The notes beneath the pieces were generated by a model. It worked only from the letters and a program-made list of their open reading frames with translations. It did not search any database and had not been told where the DNA came from. From Pohlia nutans (Eukaryota; Streptophyta; Bryopsida; Bryales; Mniaceae), in contig CM040090.1 of the NCBI GenBank assembly GCA_022496805.1, forward strand, positions 8,054,001-8,118,000: 64,000 nucleotides of DNA, in the 5' to 3' direction. Positions 1-13,000 of the stretch are shown here, in pieces (position 1 is the first letter of the stretch; every line of letters begins with the position of its first letter). Both the position numbers and the translations under genes were made by a program.

Positions 1-1197
1 TCTCCACATCGATGACTACAATTAGTCACTGAAATACCCAAATCTTTATTTGTTGATATTTTCACGATATTCACGTCAGCAGGAAAAGTTGAAGACATCG
101 GAACCAGTACAATGGGAAGTAAGAAAGCGTCCCTTTCCGTCCACGAATCAATCATTCAAGGTGCCGAAGCGTGTGACCCTAGAATTGGCAGGCTCGAAAA
201 GCGCACCCGTCGTGAAGATGTCGCAGGCATCATGGCCTGGCGAGTCGGCGGAGCACGATTTCTATGCAGATGAACCGCTTATGGACGATGTGGCGATTCC
301 ATCTTCAAATATTGATGATCACCACAGTGATTCAGAAAGTGACGAGGGCGATTTGGAAGCCAAGTCCCTGGAACTGGAAATCAAGAAATTGGAGTTAAAG
401 AAGGCGAAGATGTTAGTCGCACAACGTCGTCTTCAAGGTGGACAGCCTGCGGAAAGACAATTGCGTGGAGGTACTACGCAACAAAGCCAGGGACATGGCG
501 GTGACAGACGAACGGAGGACTCAGAGCAACGTAGTCGCAGACGACAAGTAGAGCGGCAGCTGTTGTTGGGGGCTTCGGAAAGAGAGCACCGTGGCAAGAA
601 GAGGTACGTAGTGGAGGTTGACATGAAGGGCAACCCCTGCGGTCAGAACCGGCAGCTTTGGATGTCATGCTTGCGAGGCCATTCCCAAGATGTGGACTTC
701 AACGTTGACAACTATAACCATCATAGCACGACGATGTTGCTCGCCATCAAGCAACGGGTCGACAACACCTTTGATTATGAGGGGGGACTTGGCCGAGTCA
801 CGGAGGAGGCCTTCCACTCGTTGTTGAAGAACCAGCTGAAGACTAAGAGATATCAGCTGAAGAAGGCATTAGTAGCCGATAAGCCCAAGCCTAAGCACAT
901 TCGTCAAGACCATTGGCTGAACCTCTCCACGTTGATCTCGGAAGAGAGAAAGATAAAGGAGGCACAGAAGCTACGAGGGAATCGGGCTCAGTTGAAGAAG
1001 GCTTCCACATCAGCACAACTTTCAGATGAGGTTGCAGCAAATCTGGTAGAGCAAGGAGGAAGCAGATATGATCGCGGCTCTCTGTCCAGCAGGCAGTCAA
1101 AGATGGGGTCGGATAGAGACATACACAAACGCATGGATGGGTTAGAAGAGAATATGAAGCTGATTCTAGCTGCCTTGAAGATTGAGCAGGGAGGCAG
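1..1197 (+). pseudogene. Truncated second copy of the CACTA TNPA-like gene (intron 2 end and most of exon 3)
   Basis: The segment equals the reverse complement of 11387-12583 with no length difference, and overlapping frames on both strands translate identically, so nucleotide identity must be near 100%. It begins in an intron (palindrome at 13-28), passes the acceptor at about 79 and reads exon 3 of the TNPA-like protein from position 80. The frame breaks from the full copy at 1197, where unrelated AT-rich DNA starts and a stop follows at 1247-1249. The part kept includes the acidic stretch and the Transposase_24-like basic domain; exons 4-6 are absent. The window cuts its upstream end, so a larger inverted element copy may lie to the left. 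It could also be a very recent rearrangement or an assembly effect. Confidence 0.85.
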
Positions 1198-3772
1198 AAG
1201 TGTATTAAATAGACTTGGTGTACTTTCACAATTTAACACTAACAAATGAAATACATGGTTGGCCAAAGCTGTGGCAATTGTTCTGCTTGGTTTGCCTATT
1301 TGTTTCATTAAGCTCTCAATTGCATCTCTATGTAATGTTTCATTTTCTGATGCCCATTTTAATTCCATCATTACTTGACTCAAAGTGGCATTTTAATGCC
1401 ACCTTAATGCCTTCTATAGAAATTAACAATTTGAGACAAAAATTAGTTTAAATTAAAATAAAAACTGAAATGAAAATAGACAAGAAGAAACTCATATAAG
1501 AGAAAATGTAATAATGATAATGACAATAATAATAATAATAATAAAAATAAAAGATACATAAACTCCTTTAAATAAATGCTGAAAAGGTAAAAGATGAATC
1601 ACATCAATATAATGTAAAAGGTAAAAGAAAAAGAAAAATGTAAACGAATGTAAACAAATGTAAATGTATTGTAAAAGAAAGTAAAAGAAAGTAAAAGAAA
1701 GCAAAAGAAAGTAAATTAAAATAAAAGAAAGTAAATGAGAGTAAATGAATGTAAATGAATGTAAATAAATGTAAATGAATGCAAAGGATGTCAAAGAATG
1801 TAAAAGAAAAATCATTATGAAGTAAAAGGTAAATAAAATAAACATTGACAGCATGTTATTTATTTTGAAATGAAAATGAAAATTGCATAGATTATAAAAT
1901 AAAATTAACCAAGAAAATTAATGTATTTTCTTTTACATGTACAAGGAAAATTAAATTAAAAAATGAAAATAATCAAGCCTGGGTAGAACTGATACAAATG
2001 ATTAATTTGAAATTTTATTTCGTATTTTTATTTTCCATCTTTTATTTTGATATTGTTCCATGATACAAATATTAAAATAGAGTGTTGTTCTTTAGATGGG
2101 TTTTGTAGAAGAAGTTAAAAAATTTATTGATAAAAAATATAATCCAATGTCATTAACCTTAAAAGTTTTTCAAGATTTTCTTTTTAAAATCCCCTTTTAA
2201 AACAATGCTAAAATTTATTTCAACTATTTGCTATCTTAGTTGATTTGTTGGATTATATTCTTTTGGAATTTCAAGTTCCACCAATTGCAAGTCACAATGC
2301 TTACTCTTTTAAAACATGTGTTCTTTTTAATCTTTCAAAGACGTGAAGTCTCATCTTTCAATTTTTTTAAGGAAAACGATTGAGTTCCACAAATTATGAC
2401 TATTTATATTGTCTTGAGGATTCAAAGTAAGAATTTAAGAAAACACTCAAGGAAAGATTCACTTACTTTCATCTTTTAAAATCATTGCGTGGAAAGAGAT
2501 ACAAGATAATGGGAAAAGGACAAAAATAAAATAAAAATCTTAATAATACTAACATAGAATTGAATCATGGCAATCCCAAGGTGTAAAAATGCTTTTGTAA
2601 GCCATTTTCACCCCTTTCACTTTTAGTTTTTGGAATTTGTAAAAATTGAATTAAAAAACATCTTCATTTTTCTTAGAGATATCCTAAATTTTGCGTAAGA
2701 AACAAAACTGTCTAATTTTCACTGCACTCATAAAATAGAATAAATCAAATCCTTTTCTATATATCACTCTATATATAGACATATGCAATGAAAATAATCA
2801 GTTTGTAATAAATATAGCTTATTCTTTTAAAAGTTGTTTGCATAATGCAAAAATCACTTAAAAAATAAAGCAAATCAATTATTAAAATAATTCAAAAATA
2901 TTTAACTTCATGTTTTTGAATTACTTTTATTCTTGTTCCTCATGAATTGAACTGCGTTGAATTCATTCTTAAGGGATAACAAATAAACTGCACTTCAAAT
3001 CACATTGCTAATCCAAATAGAAGTGTTATCGCTACACAAAAAAAGTGTTAGTTTTCAATGCTATTTTTGACATTGTTTTCAATATTTTAGTGTCAAAAAG
3101 TAAATTTTAGACACTAAGGGTCACTTTACATGACGGGCCAAGGTTAATTTGTAATAAGAGTCCTTGTATGTGATATTTTAATGCACAAAATCAACCGCAA
3201 GACTTTTTCATAATGAAGTCAAGGTCATCCCCTGAAATTCATATTTTAACGGACTCAAATTCATATTCTAATGAAGTGAAATTATATTCTATTGCATTAA
3301 AAACAAAATCTGACACTCCCCAAAAAAGAGAATTGGGTTGACAAAAATGAAATCCCAATTCATCTCCTCTAGGGTCATGTTAGAGCTTCCTCCTTTCTTG
3401 GCTTGAGCCACTATTTCATGTGAATTGGCTTTGGCATTGGCCTATCATGTAAAGCGGCCCTAAAGTGTTGAAAAGAGTGTTGAAAATGACACCCTTTCTT
3501 GGTAATGGTTCGAAATTATGGGTATGGTGTGTTTGGTAGTGTTTTTTTACATAAATAGACCAATTTTGGATGCATGTACCTAGTGCTATTGAAGTCATTA
3601 TTGAAGTGTTTGATTTTGAACAAAAATTTTTTAATGAAAAATAAGTGGGACCATACACATTTTAGCAACCTTATAGTTGTGAAAAGCCCTTTGGTTTTTT
3701 GTTTTGGCTTGGAGTTGCAACGGTGGTATTAATGGACCAATTTATAAAGGAAGGCATCTCATTATTAACCCT
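1198..3772. other. AT-rich intergenic DNA, no gene seen
   Basis: Very AT-rich, with no reading frame that looks like a protein. The open frame on the minus strand at 1492-1854 is low-complexity F/Y/I/L sequence made by the adjacent simple repeat and is not a gene. Confidence 0.6.
1640..1815. repeat. Degenerate GTAAA(A/T)GAA(A/T) microsatellite/minisatellite
   Basis: About 18 imperfect tandem copies of a 9-10 bp unit of the form GTAAAAGAAA or GTAAATGAAT. An ATA trinucleotide run lies just upstream near 1520. Confidence 0.8.
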
Positions 3773-5129
3773 TTAACCCTTTAGTGCCCAGCTGACCACA
3801 TTATCGTTACTACAACGTTCCAAATGCAAATTGCAGAGAATCCGTGAAGAATTGGAACTTCAGTTTTGAAGTTCAAATTTTGCCATATACATTACACACC
3901 TTCCTGAAAAAAGAAATTTTCAATTTGGAATTGTACAACTCTCAAAATACCTATCAACAGTATGCAAAAATACTGCAAATACTTGAAAATACAGCAAATA
4001 TTTACAAATACAACACATGTATTAACCCCTAAATGACGGAGGGGGTAAGGGCAAAACATAAATGTGTTATAAAAAATTACTTCTTCAACTTTGATGAAGT
4101 TTGGTCCAAAAGAGAAAATGAGGAGCATGATGTTTAGTAATTATTCATACGGTCAAATTTCAAAAAATAGCTTTTTATTCTCTCATAATGAATATAGAAG
4201 CCTTTAGCTTCAAATATTTATCAAAATTACAAATTTTATTTTTAGAATTTGAAATTTGATATGATTGGTTAAAACTAGACATTCTATTGTAAAACTAAAA
4301 ATTGCACATTTTTCAATGGAGAGAACATCATTACTTTCCCCAAATAGTAAATTTTCTAACACTAGCCAATGTAGAGGGTGTTTGTCTTTGAAAATTTCTC
4401 CCCAGTGGAGTTTAACTCGGATCGACATGATTCAAATTGGGTTGGAAAGTAGACTTGATTTCCTATTTGAAAATATTTTTTATTTTCTAAAAAAATATTT
4501 TTTCCATCTCGGGCAGCCCGTAAGAAAAGGGCAGCGACCATAAAATGGTTGATCTGTCACTTAGGGGTTAAGCAATATTTCTTGTGTTTGGAAGTTTTTT
4601 ATTTTGTTTTATTTTTTTGGATTGTGTTCTCTTCTTCATCTTTCATTAGTGTGTGTAATCCGATTTTGACTAATGTATCCACTCATGTCAATTTTTTACG
4701 TATAAAATTTTGTCCTAAACCGTATATGTATAAGTTACTTTCACTTATAAAATTCACAATAATTATGTGTGATTTATTCTTAATATAAAAGATTGCAACG
4801 GAGAGGTGTTGACATAGGGCATAGCTGAACTTCTTTACTTTCATTTTTGAAAATTTAACCCAAATTCTATTTAACTTTGAAGTCACACACCCCCCAAAAA
4901 CTCATTTTTGAGCATGCATTATATAGTTCAAATACACATTATAATCTTCTAATCCCACCATTGGATGATTCTCAAATTTTAATAATATGTGTGCTCTCCA
5001 ATTGAGAATAGAATTGTACAGTTACTTTCTAATTTAATCCATTCTATTTCTGGTAGACTCAATCACAGTGGAGAAATTAACTGAAATCGAGTGCTCTTAG
5101 CTACAATACCCTAGGCACTAAAGGGTTAA
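3773..5129. mobile_element. MITE-like element with TTAACCCTTTAGTGCC ends, carrying a nested element
   Basis: The left end TTAACCCTTTAGTGCC matches the reverse complement of the right end at 5114-5129. TTAA is at both outer edges, either as target duplication or as part of the terminus. There is no coding capacity. A second element of a related end type sits inside at 4022-4571. Confidence 0.7.
4022..4571. mobile_element. Nested MITE with TTAACCCCTAA ends
   Basis: Bounded by TTAACCCCTAAATGAC on the left and the inverse (GTCACTTAGGGGTTAA) on the right. Its body resembles, in reverse orientation, the stretch at about 6360-6895 and, directly, that at 55642-56190. This defines a family of roughly 550 bp with shared internal sequence such as the AATTTGAATT and GAGTTAAACTCC stretches. 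Confidence 0.7.
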
Positions 5130-5788
5130 AGGACCAGAGCTTTTCCTTGATTTCAAGCATTGATTTTACCCTTTTATTTTCATTTTCATTTTGAGAATTT
5201 TATTTTTTTTACATTATAATGTAAACCAAAATGAAGCGTAATGTTTGATGTATCACTTCAATTGATCAATTTAGTATTTTTTTTCATTGGTCCAACTCCT
5301 CTAACTAGACCGTCATCAAAACTTGGGCATCAAAAAATGCTCCAAAGACTATTTTTTGGTTTTTCCTCAATTTAGATGACCAGATGAACTTAAAATTAGA
5401 AACTTAAAGGTGACTGAAACAAAGAAATACTCATTTGACACACTTTGAAAAAAAAACCACAACTATGATTCAATATAAACTCTTTAATTTATGAATGTTC
5501 AAAGTTTTTTGGCTTTCAAATTTTCAATTCTTATTACGTAAATGTATATCCCACATAATATTGGCATTTTTCAAAACTTAACTTCGCCAAAGTGATTTTG
5601 GAAGGGGTCTTCACAAAAAAAATCCAATTGAATTTGTTTTCAATTAAAAATTCACTTCGAAGGGTCGGAGTGAAAAGCCCCTTGGGGGCCTTACAAAGTC
5701 CCTCGTTGAGGCATAAGTGCCAGCCAGGGACGAAGGGACAAAATATCTCATCCATCCATACTGGAAGCAAGTGATTAAAAATTGGCAC

Positions 5789-6097
5789 CATTAGAGTTAA
5801 CCAAAAAGTTAGCTCAAAGAGAAAAGTCTTAGCAAACTCCTCTTGAACTCATGTTGAAATATGAATAGAGCAAAATTTAGTTCATGATGAGTTGGGAGAC
5901 AATGTAAAGCAAGCCACTGCCATTATTCTCCACACCTAGCAATGACTTTCACACCTCCTATCAAAGCTCCAAGCCCATGGCCCACAAGGGGACAAGTTAT
6001 GACACGACACTATTCAACCCAAGTATAGCTCAAAAGAGAGGTTAGAAGGAGGGCAAAAAGGGAGGTTAGATGGGCTTCTTTTCGGTTAACTCTATTG
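5789..6097 (+). mobile_element. MITE family B, copy 1 (CAWTAGAGTTAACC ends)
   Basis: A 309-bp non-coding element whose ends are CATTAGAGTTAACC and the inverse of CAATAGAGTTAACC. Two other copies lie in the window: 49741-50051 (inverted) and 25895-34345 (split by the Mutator-like element). The shared internal core includes AGTTGGGAGACAAT and CCATGGCCCACAAGG. I could not fix a target-site duplication; a TA just inside the ends is conserved. Confidence 0.8.
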
Positions 6098-6141
6098 ACT
6101 CCACTTTTTTGAGCACTAAAAACTCGCACTAAAAACTCTAC

Positions 6142-6895
6142 TTAACCCCTAAGGGCGAGCTTCCATGTGAGGATCGGTCCGGTAGAAGGCAGTAGAAGAG
6201 AAGAAATGAGGTCTCAACAGTCACCGATACTCCACTCATTTCGGTGGAAGTAAAAATTATACTCCGGATTTTCACTGATTTTCACCGATTTGGTGGAGCT
6301 CCCCTCTTCTGCGGCCCGATCACCGATCACTTACTCCACATGGAAGTCGGTCCTAAGCTCCCAAGAGACCATTTTTTGGCTGCCCGTTTTTAACGGGCTA
6401 CCCTAAACCAAAAAATAAGTTTTTGAATAAATAAAAAATATTTTAAAATACTTCATCAAGTCTACTTTCCAACCCAATTTGAATTATATATGTCAATCCG
6501 AGTTAAACTCCACCCGGGATAATTTTTCAAAGTGAATCACTTCAACTTTGTCTTAGTGTTACAAAATTTGCTATTTGGGAAAGTAATGATGATCCCTCCA
6601 TCATTTCTTTAGCTTTTTTGAAGTTTACAATATATAAACCAAATTTAACCAATCACGCTAAATTATAAACTCTAAAAGTGAAAATTAGAATTTATACAAA
6701 TTTTCAAAGGTTAATGCTTTTAAATTCATTAAAAAATGATCTAAAGTTATTTTGGGAAGTTCACCCGTACATATAATATGTACAAATGATGCCCTACATT
6801 TTTTTTATTGAACCAAACTTCATCAAACACATGGAAGGCACATATTATAACACATCTATGTTTTGTCCAATACCCCTCAGGCTTTTAGGGGTTAA
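6142..6895 (-). mobile_element. TTAACCCC-type MITE with an apparent inner insertion
   Basis: Bounded by TTAACCCCTAA at 6142 and TTAGGGGTTAA ending at 6895. The right two thirds are a diverged reverse-complement relative of 4022-4571. The left part (about 6152-6355) has its own inverted ends around a CTTCCATGTGAGGATCGGTCC-like stretch and its inverse, which suggests a second small element inserted near the end. Confidence 0.6.
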
Positions 6896-6939
6896 TAACT
6901 GGCACTATTACTCCAAATAATGAAAGGTGCCTTGTGAAA

Positions 6940-7306
6940 GAGGCACCACGGGCCTTGGCTTGGTGGTTGGGGCTCATGTCCCCCAATGAGGAGGTTGTGG
7001 GTTCTATTCCCCATGCCGGCGTGGTGCTCACTACCATAGTCCACCCAACTATGGTGGGGGGTCCTTGGACCTTGTTGTATGGGTACCTCAAAGCCCTTTG
7101 GGGGGATACCATGTCCGGTATCTTCAAGGCACTAGTGGCTAGCTAGGTAGTAGCTTAGTGTGTCACTATAGTGTCCATCCTCGAAAGGGGAGAGTAGTAT
7201 TGTCCCAATTTCCCCTTGTCCGGTGGGCATCGGATCATTGGCATTACGAACGGACACTTCATTCACGCCGGCCTTGTAGAAGGGTCGGAGTTTCTATCTA
7301 TCTATC
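6940..7306 (+). mobile_element. tRNA-derived SINE with 12-bp target-site duplication
   Basis: The 5' part has polymerase III-like box A (GGCTTGGTGGTTGGGG) and box B (GTGGGTTCTATTCCCC, compare GGTTCGANTCC) at tRNA-like spacing. The 3' end is a short (TATC)n tail. The 12-bp direct repeat TGCCTTGTGAAA flanks it exactly at 6928-6939 and 7307-7318. Short open frames across it are incidental. Confidence 0.85.
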
Positions 7307-7318
7307 TGCCTTGTGAAA

Positions 7319-9189
7319 ATGATCCTAAAAATGTGAAAAATCTCATGTCATGAGGTCAACAAATTAAATATTTGTATGCCACTGCTGGGTTTGTTGAGTT
7401 CTTTGCCCAAAAGTGCATTACACTAGCAGGCGGTCAACCTTCAGTGATCCACTTTAGAGCAGCTTGTCTGAATCTTATTTCTTCACCAGGCCGGATGAGA
7501 AATCCACTTTAGTCAGACAGACTGTCCGGTGCCAAGAAGCTCATCAATTGTCAAGGTTCCTTGGCACAAATTGAAAGAATCAATTGCAAGGAAATAAAAT
7601 ACACATAACATTCAGTAGCCTTTGGTATGGCTGCCTTTCCCTGACAGATTGATGTGGAATATCCCACATCATTTCATCCCCCAAATGAAATGATGTGGGA
7701 TATTCCTCATCACATCAGTAGCTACGAGGACATGTGGCATTAAGCAAGAGCAATCAACCATGGTGCACAGGAACTGAAACCACTCCTCAATCACAATTCA
7801 ATAGTGTTCTATAATTATTTACTTGATTCAATAGTCCATTCAAATACAAATCACTGCTCACTCTATAAATTAAGGTGGATGAAACAAAAAGGCACCCCTC
7901 TTGAAGACTACTGAATGTTATGCAGAGCCACCGAACCAGCCGGGGTAAAGAACTCAAAATCCAAGTATCACTGGTATCCGCACTCTGTGACATAACTTCC
8001 TTTCATCACAAAAGATAGAATGGCAAAGTCTCAGAGCATGCCCATCAGCAACAATTACCTTGACCCAACGTCAAAAATCAAAATGAAGGGCAATTGCTCC
8101 CTTGTTCACCCCAACAATAGTGATGCCAACCTCAAGATGATGCTCAATACCATTGAATTTTATTTCTCCATGCCAAGACTATTGTCTTGGTAGGTTCTTT
8201 TTTTCTTGCACTAAACTTAATTAAGAGTTGTGGGGGATTTAATAACCAACAGTTGATTGATAGCATGATGGGGCGCAATTTACGATGCTCTGACAACGGG
8301 GAATAAGGTGTTGTTTACAACATAATATTGGGTGTTGTTGGGACAAGCATACAGACCCCTCCCCTTATGTTCATGTTCTCCCAATTTAAAATGGCATTGT
8401 TCCCATAAATTCATCAAAACTGCTAGGCTTGCTCTTACCCGCCCAATGAATCATGTAAATTCTCTAACCACATTCCATCTTTATATAAATAGGCTATAAG
8501 CTCATTTCATGATATATTTATGTATCTTCACGTAGTTACAAGTTGTAGAGACTAGACTTACTAGAAAATTGAGTGGTAAAACACATGTTTTAAGCAAATG
8601 TACTCCCTCCAATTTATTATACTTGATCATTTTAGTTTATTTTGGTCCCAGATTCATGAAATTCCTCCAAGTGTACAATAAACTAGAGAGTAAATATATC
8701 TAAACTTTGACCCTCAACATTTTGCATATTTTTTTGGCCAAATGATACAAATAAACACAAAATTATGTGATTCATTTTGAAAAAAATTCAAATAATTTAA
8801 GCTCATCTTCCAACTTCAAACTCTTTTTGGAGCTATGAACATTGTGGTGTTTAGCTGGTCTAAGAAGAGGCTAAAAGATTTTCTCTTGTTGGGCCTCACA
8901 AAATATTAAATATGTATCTAGTGCAATATTTATTGCATATATATAGAAAAATTGGAGGATTATAGAAACTTTCTATAATTGCATACAAATAGAATCTTAA
9001 AGATTTTTGTAAGGTTGTCCATTGAAATAATTTCCTCTAAACTACGAAGAAATGAAACCCTAAGTTTGGAACGTGACTAATAAGTAATGGAATTTCTAGT
9101 ACCTCTCAAATTTTCACTAAAATTTGTATCAACAATGTAATCTAAAACCTCTATACCTTCTTCCATCAACATGATTCTTGAAAAGGCTT
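7319..9189. other. Intergenic DNA, no gene recognised
   Basis: Moderately AT-rich, with no convincing coding frame. It includes the perfect hairpin at 7656-7706. Confidence 0.5.
7656..7706. repeat. Perfect 22-bp stem, 7-nt loop hairpin
   Basis: GGAATATCCCACATCATTTC (20 of 22 bases shown) is followed after a short C-rich loop by its exact inverse, ending at 7706. Either strand would fold into a near-ideal short hairpin. Role unknown. Confidence 0.8.
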
Positions 9190-9219
9190 CACTACTAGGA
9201 AAACATACAAAATATGACT
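9190..9219 (+). repeat. Left terminal inverted repeat of the CACTA element
   Basis: Starts CACTACTAGGAAAACATACA and continues to TATGACT. It matches the inverse of 21818-21847 at 28 of 30 positions; the two differences are at positions 12 and 14. Confidence 0.95.
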
Positions 9220-9405
9220 GGGGTTTATGACTAAAAACGGGCATAAAGTGACCTGATGACTAATACCATTTTCAGTCAGCAATCTAGTCGTAGCGGACAA
9301 CGAAAATTACTAAAAATACTCTAGTCATATCTGCGGTCATACGTTCCCTGTGGCGCGTTCCCAAATTTTTTTTTGGGACCTCGATTATGGGCAGCCCGAC
9401 AAATA

Positions 9406-9932
9406 TGACTATGTTTAGTCATTTATGTGACTAGGAATAGTCAGAAACATCTGACTAGATTTAGTCATTGACGTCAATCTAATGACTAATATGCATAATT
9501 TTATGACGTCATTATATGACTATCATTGTGGTCCAAATTTGGTAGTGATGACTAGATTTAGTCATCATTTTGGTTTAAATATTCGTGAAGGCTCGTCAGT
9601 CATTCACATCCACTAGTAAGCATTCGAGATGTGATGACTATATCCAGTAGTCAGGGATGACTAAAATTAGTCATATGTTAAATCAAACGACTGGTTTCAA
9701 ACTAATTCTCCACGGTTTTCATTCATGGCAAATGACTAGTTCTAGTCATAAACTTAAAACATTCCACTACGGTTTCTGATCACTGGTAGTTATCGTTCCC
9801 AGATACCTTACTACAAAATCTGAGTAGCTGTAGTCAGAACTGTACATACTTTCAAACTTTTGCCCAAGGATATGACTGGAAAAAAGCTTTATTTGCGCAC
9901 AAAATTGTACAAAAATTGACTATGCATAGTCA
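9406..9932. promoter_or_regulatory. Left subterminal array of TGACTA-N4-TAGTCA palindromes
   Basis: Exact 16-bp palindromes start at 9406, 9428, 9452, 9549, 9658, 9733 and 9917, with many half-sites (TGACTA or TAGTCA) between. In maize En/Spm, TNPA binds short repeated sites in the subterminal regions. By position these are the likely binding sites of this element's own TNPA-like protein (inference). Confidence 0.85.
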
Positions 9933-10008
9933 TGACTTTCAAGAACGTGACTACACCTAATGACTACTTACAGTCATGAGATCCTGAAAAATTAAGGATA
10001 CTCCAAAA

Positions 10009-13000
10009 CTAAATATGCTTTAAGAATTGGCTGGGCCACAATATAAAGCTCTTTACTGCACGTCCCATTGTGCTGATGGGAGGGTCGTCCAAATTTACGC
10101 TCTTATAGATTTCGTATTTGTCGTTGTTGCTCTCCTGCACTTCCACGGAGACGCACCCTTCTTGAATTGTTTCCCTATGCAATGATGCCCCTTCCAAGTT
10201 CATCACCTTCCCAATACCAACTACTAGTTCTTCTTCCCCGACTGCAATACCCATGATTTGCACAACATCGAACATCTTGAATTCCGGAGGCGATGAGGCT
10301 TCCTCCTTTTCTCCACTTGTCTGCAATTCCACAAACACTAGTAAATAATGGAATGAATGAGGACTGCCACGACAACTAATCATGAACATTAAGGAAGAAC
10401 CGAGTGGGTTTAGGGTTCGGGTGCGCTTACCTTTGATGAGCTCTTGTCCTGATGAGCCCCCACTTTGTCTTCCTTGCTATCTTTTGCCACGACAGCCTGA
10501 TTGCTTGACTTCTTCTGTTTAGGAGCCTTTCCCCGTGCCTTCTTTTCTGTAGGAATGGAAGGCTCCTTCTCCACCGCTGGCTGCTCCCGCTCATCCCCGG
10601 ACCCCTTCTCTCTCATCTTGTAAACGCTGCCGGTACCCTTCTCTGTCCGGGGTAGCTTCTGCGATCCCCCGCTGTTTTTGAGCTTCTGCACCTCAGTAAC
10701 CCTCTTCCTCTTCTCAGCAGTTGGACGATGCTTCGGCAGCGATGGCAAGGCAGTGTCCGCCTCGACTTCCTTCCCTGTGCGTACTTCTACTATTTGCACA
10801 TCGTCTCTTCCTTCATGCTCCTATTTACCGCAGTATAACGTACCACAGTTAGACATGAAAACATATAGTTAATGGCTGCTCCTTACTACCACTAGTCAGC
10901 AATGTAGAGAGTGTGACTAAATTTAGTCATAAATTCTAATACAATGACTAGAACTAGTCATTTCACGGCGGGTACCTCGGTAATTCTCCTCTTCTCCTCA
11001 CTAGGCGCAGGGATCTCCAGCAGCGTCTGCAATGCAATCTCCTCTACCTCTTTGTCTCCTTTGCTGTCTGAGTCCAACTGCACGGTGTCTCTTCTTGCAG
11101 GCTTCTGTTCCAACACCCCAGCCCCGGTCATAACAACCACAGTGAGTCACAGCAACATTCACAGTGAACAGGGGACTTTCTGACTAATTCTAATCTAAAG
11201 TGTTAAGAACATGACCTTGTTTAGTCATACGTTTCTTAAGCATGGCTAACCTTTTTGGCGCTGATAACATCAGTACGAACCTCCTTCATTGTGATCCCCC
11301 CGCTGTCACCTCCGCATCCTTTCTCCACGTTCTCCGCTGAACTACTCGTAGCTCCGGCTCCTGGCTCTACAGTTGGAGGAGGTACGCTGCCTCCCTGCTC
11401 AATCTTCAAGGCAGCTAGAATCAGCTTCATATTCTCTTCTAACCCATCCATGCGTTTGTGTATGTCTCTATCCGACCCCATCTTTGACTGCCTGCTGGAC
11501 AGAGAGCCGCGATCATATCTGCTTCCTCCTTGCTCTACCAGATTTGCTGCAACCTCATCTGAAAGTTGTGCTGATGTGGAAGCCTTCTTCAACTGAGCCC
11601 GATTCCCTCGTAGCTTCTGTGCCTCCTTTATCTTTCTCTCTTCCGAGATCAACGTGGAGAGGTTCAGCCAATGGTCTTGACGAATGTGCTTAGGCTTGGG
11701 CTTATCGGCTACTAATGCCTTCTTCAGCTGATATCTCTTAGTCTTCAGCTGGTTCTTCAACAACGAGTGGAAGGCCTCCTCCGTGACTCGGCCAAGTCCC
11801 CCCTCATAATCAAAGGTGTTGTCGACCCGTTGCTTGATGGCGAGCAACATCGTCGTGCTATGATGGTTATAGTTATCAACGTTGAAGTCCACATCTTGGG
11901 AATGGCCTCGCAAGCATGACATCCAAAGCTGCCGGTTCTGACCGCAGGGGTTGCCCTTCATGTCAACCTCCACTACGTACCTCTTCTTGCCACGGTGCTC
12001 TCTTTCCGAAGCCCCCAACAACAGCTGCCGCTCTACTTGTCGTCTGCGACTACGTTGCTCTGAGTCCTCCGTTCGTCTGTCACCGCCATGTCCCTGGCTT
12101 TGTTGCGTAGTACCTCCACGCAATTGTCTTTCCGCAGGCTGTCCACCTTGAAGACGACGTTGTGCGACTAACATCTTCGCCTTCTTTAACTCCAATTTCT
12201 TGATTTCCAGTTCCAGGGACTTGGCTTCCAAATCGCCCTCGTCACTTTCTGAATCACTGTGGTGATCATCAATATTTGAAGATGGAATCGCCACATCGTC
12301 CATAAGCGGTTCATCTGCATAGAAATCGTGCTCCGCCGACTCGCCAGGCCATGATGCCTGCGACATCTTCACGACGGGTGCGCTTTTCGAGCCTGCCAAT
12401 TCTAGGGTCACACGCTTCGGCACCTTGAATGATTGATTCGTGGACGGAAAGGGACGCTTTCTTACTTCCCATTGTACTGGTTCCGATGTCTTCAACTTTT
12501 CCTGCTGACGTGAATATCGTGAAAATATCAACAAATAAAGATTTGGGTATTTCAGTGACTAATTGTAGTCATCGATGTGGAGAAGCTGACTAACTATAGT
12601 CATATAGTTCATAAGCATGACTAGCTATAGTCAGGTATTCCATAAGCATGACTAGCTATAGTCAGGTATTCCATAAGCATGACTAGCACTAGTCATTACG
12701 TGCTTGCATGACGTGAAGATCAAATACATTCAATGTTTAGAACCAAGCACTTGTAGTTTTCGGGCAAATACCTTGGCCTTTGGCTGCGGTGGCACTACAG
12801 CCTCCTCCTCCTCTGCAGACTCCTCCTGCTCTGACTGAGTGTCCTCGTCCTCTGTCTCCGTCTTCTCGTCGTCAAAAGAAGACTCTGAATCTGAGGCCTT
12901 CTTTTTGGATTTTGTGCTCGACCTTGTTGTCCGCTTACTGGGGCGTGGGTTGGACGGCTGGGTAGACAGTACGGCAAGCCGAATGGACCTTCGCGTACTT

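Noticed and set aside
1492..1854. Open frame of 120 residues on the minus strand
   Set aside because: F/Y/I/H-rich product of a simple repeat with no domain features.
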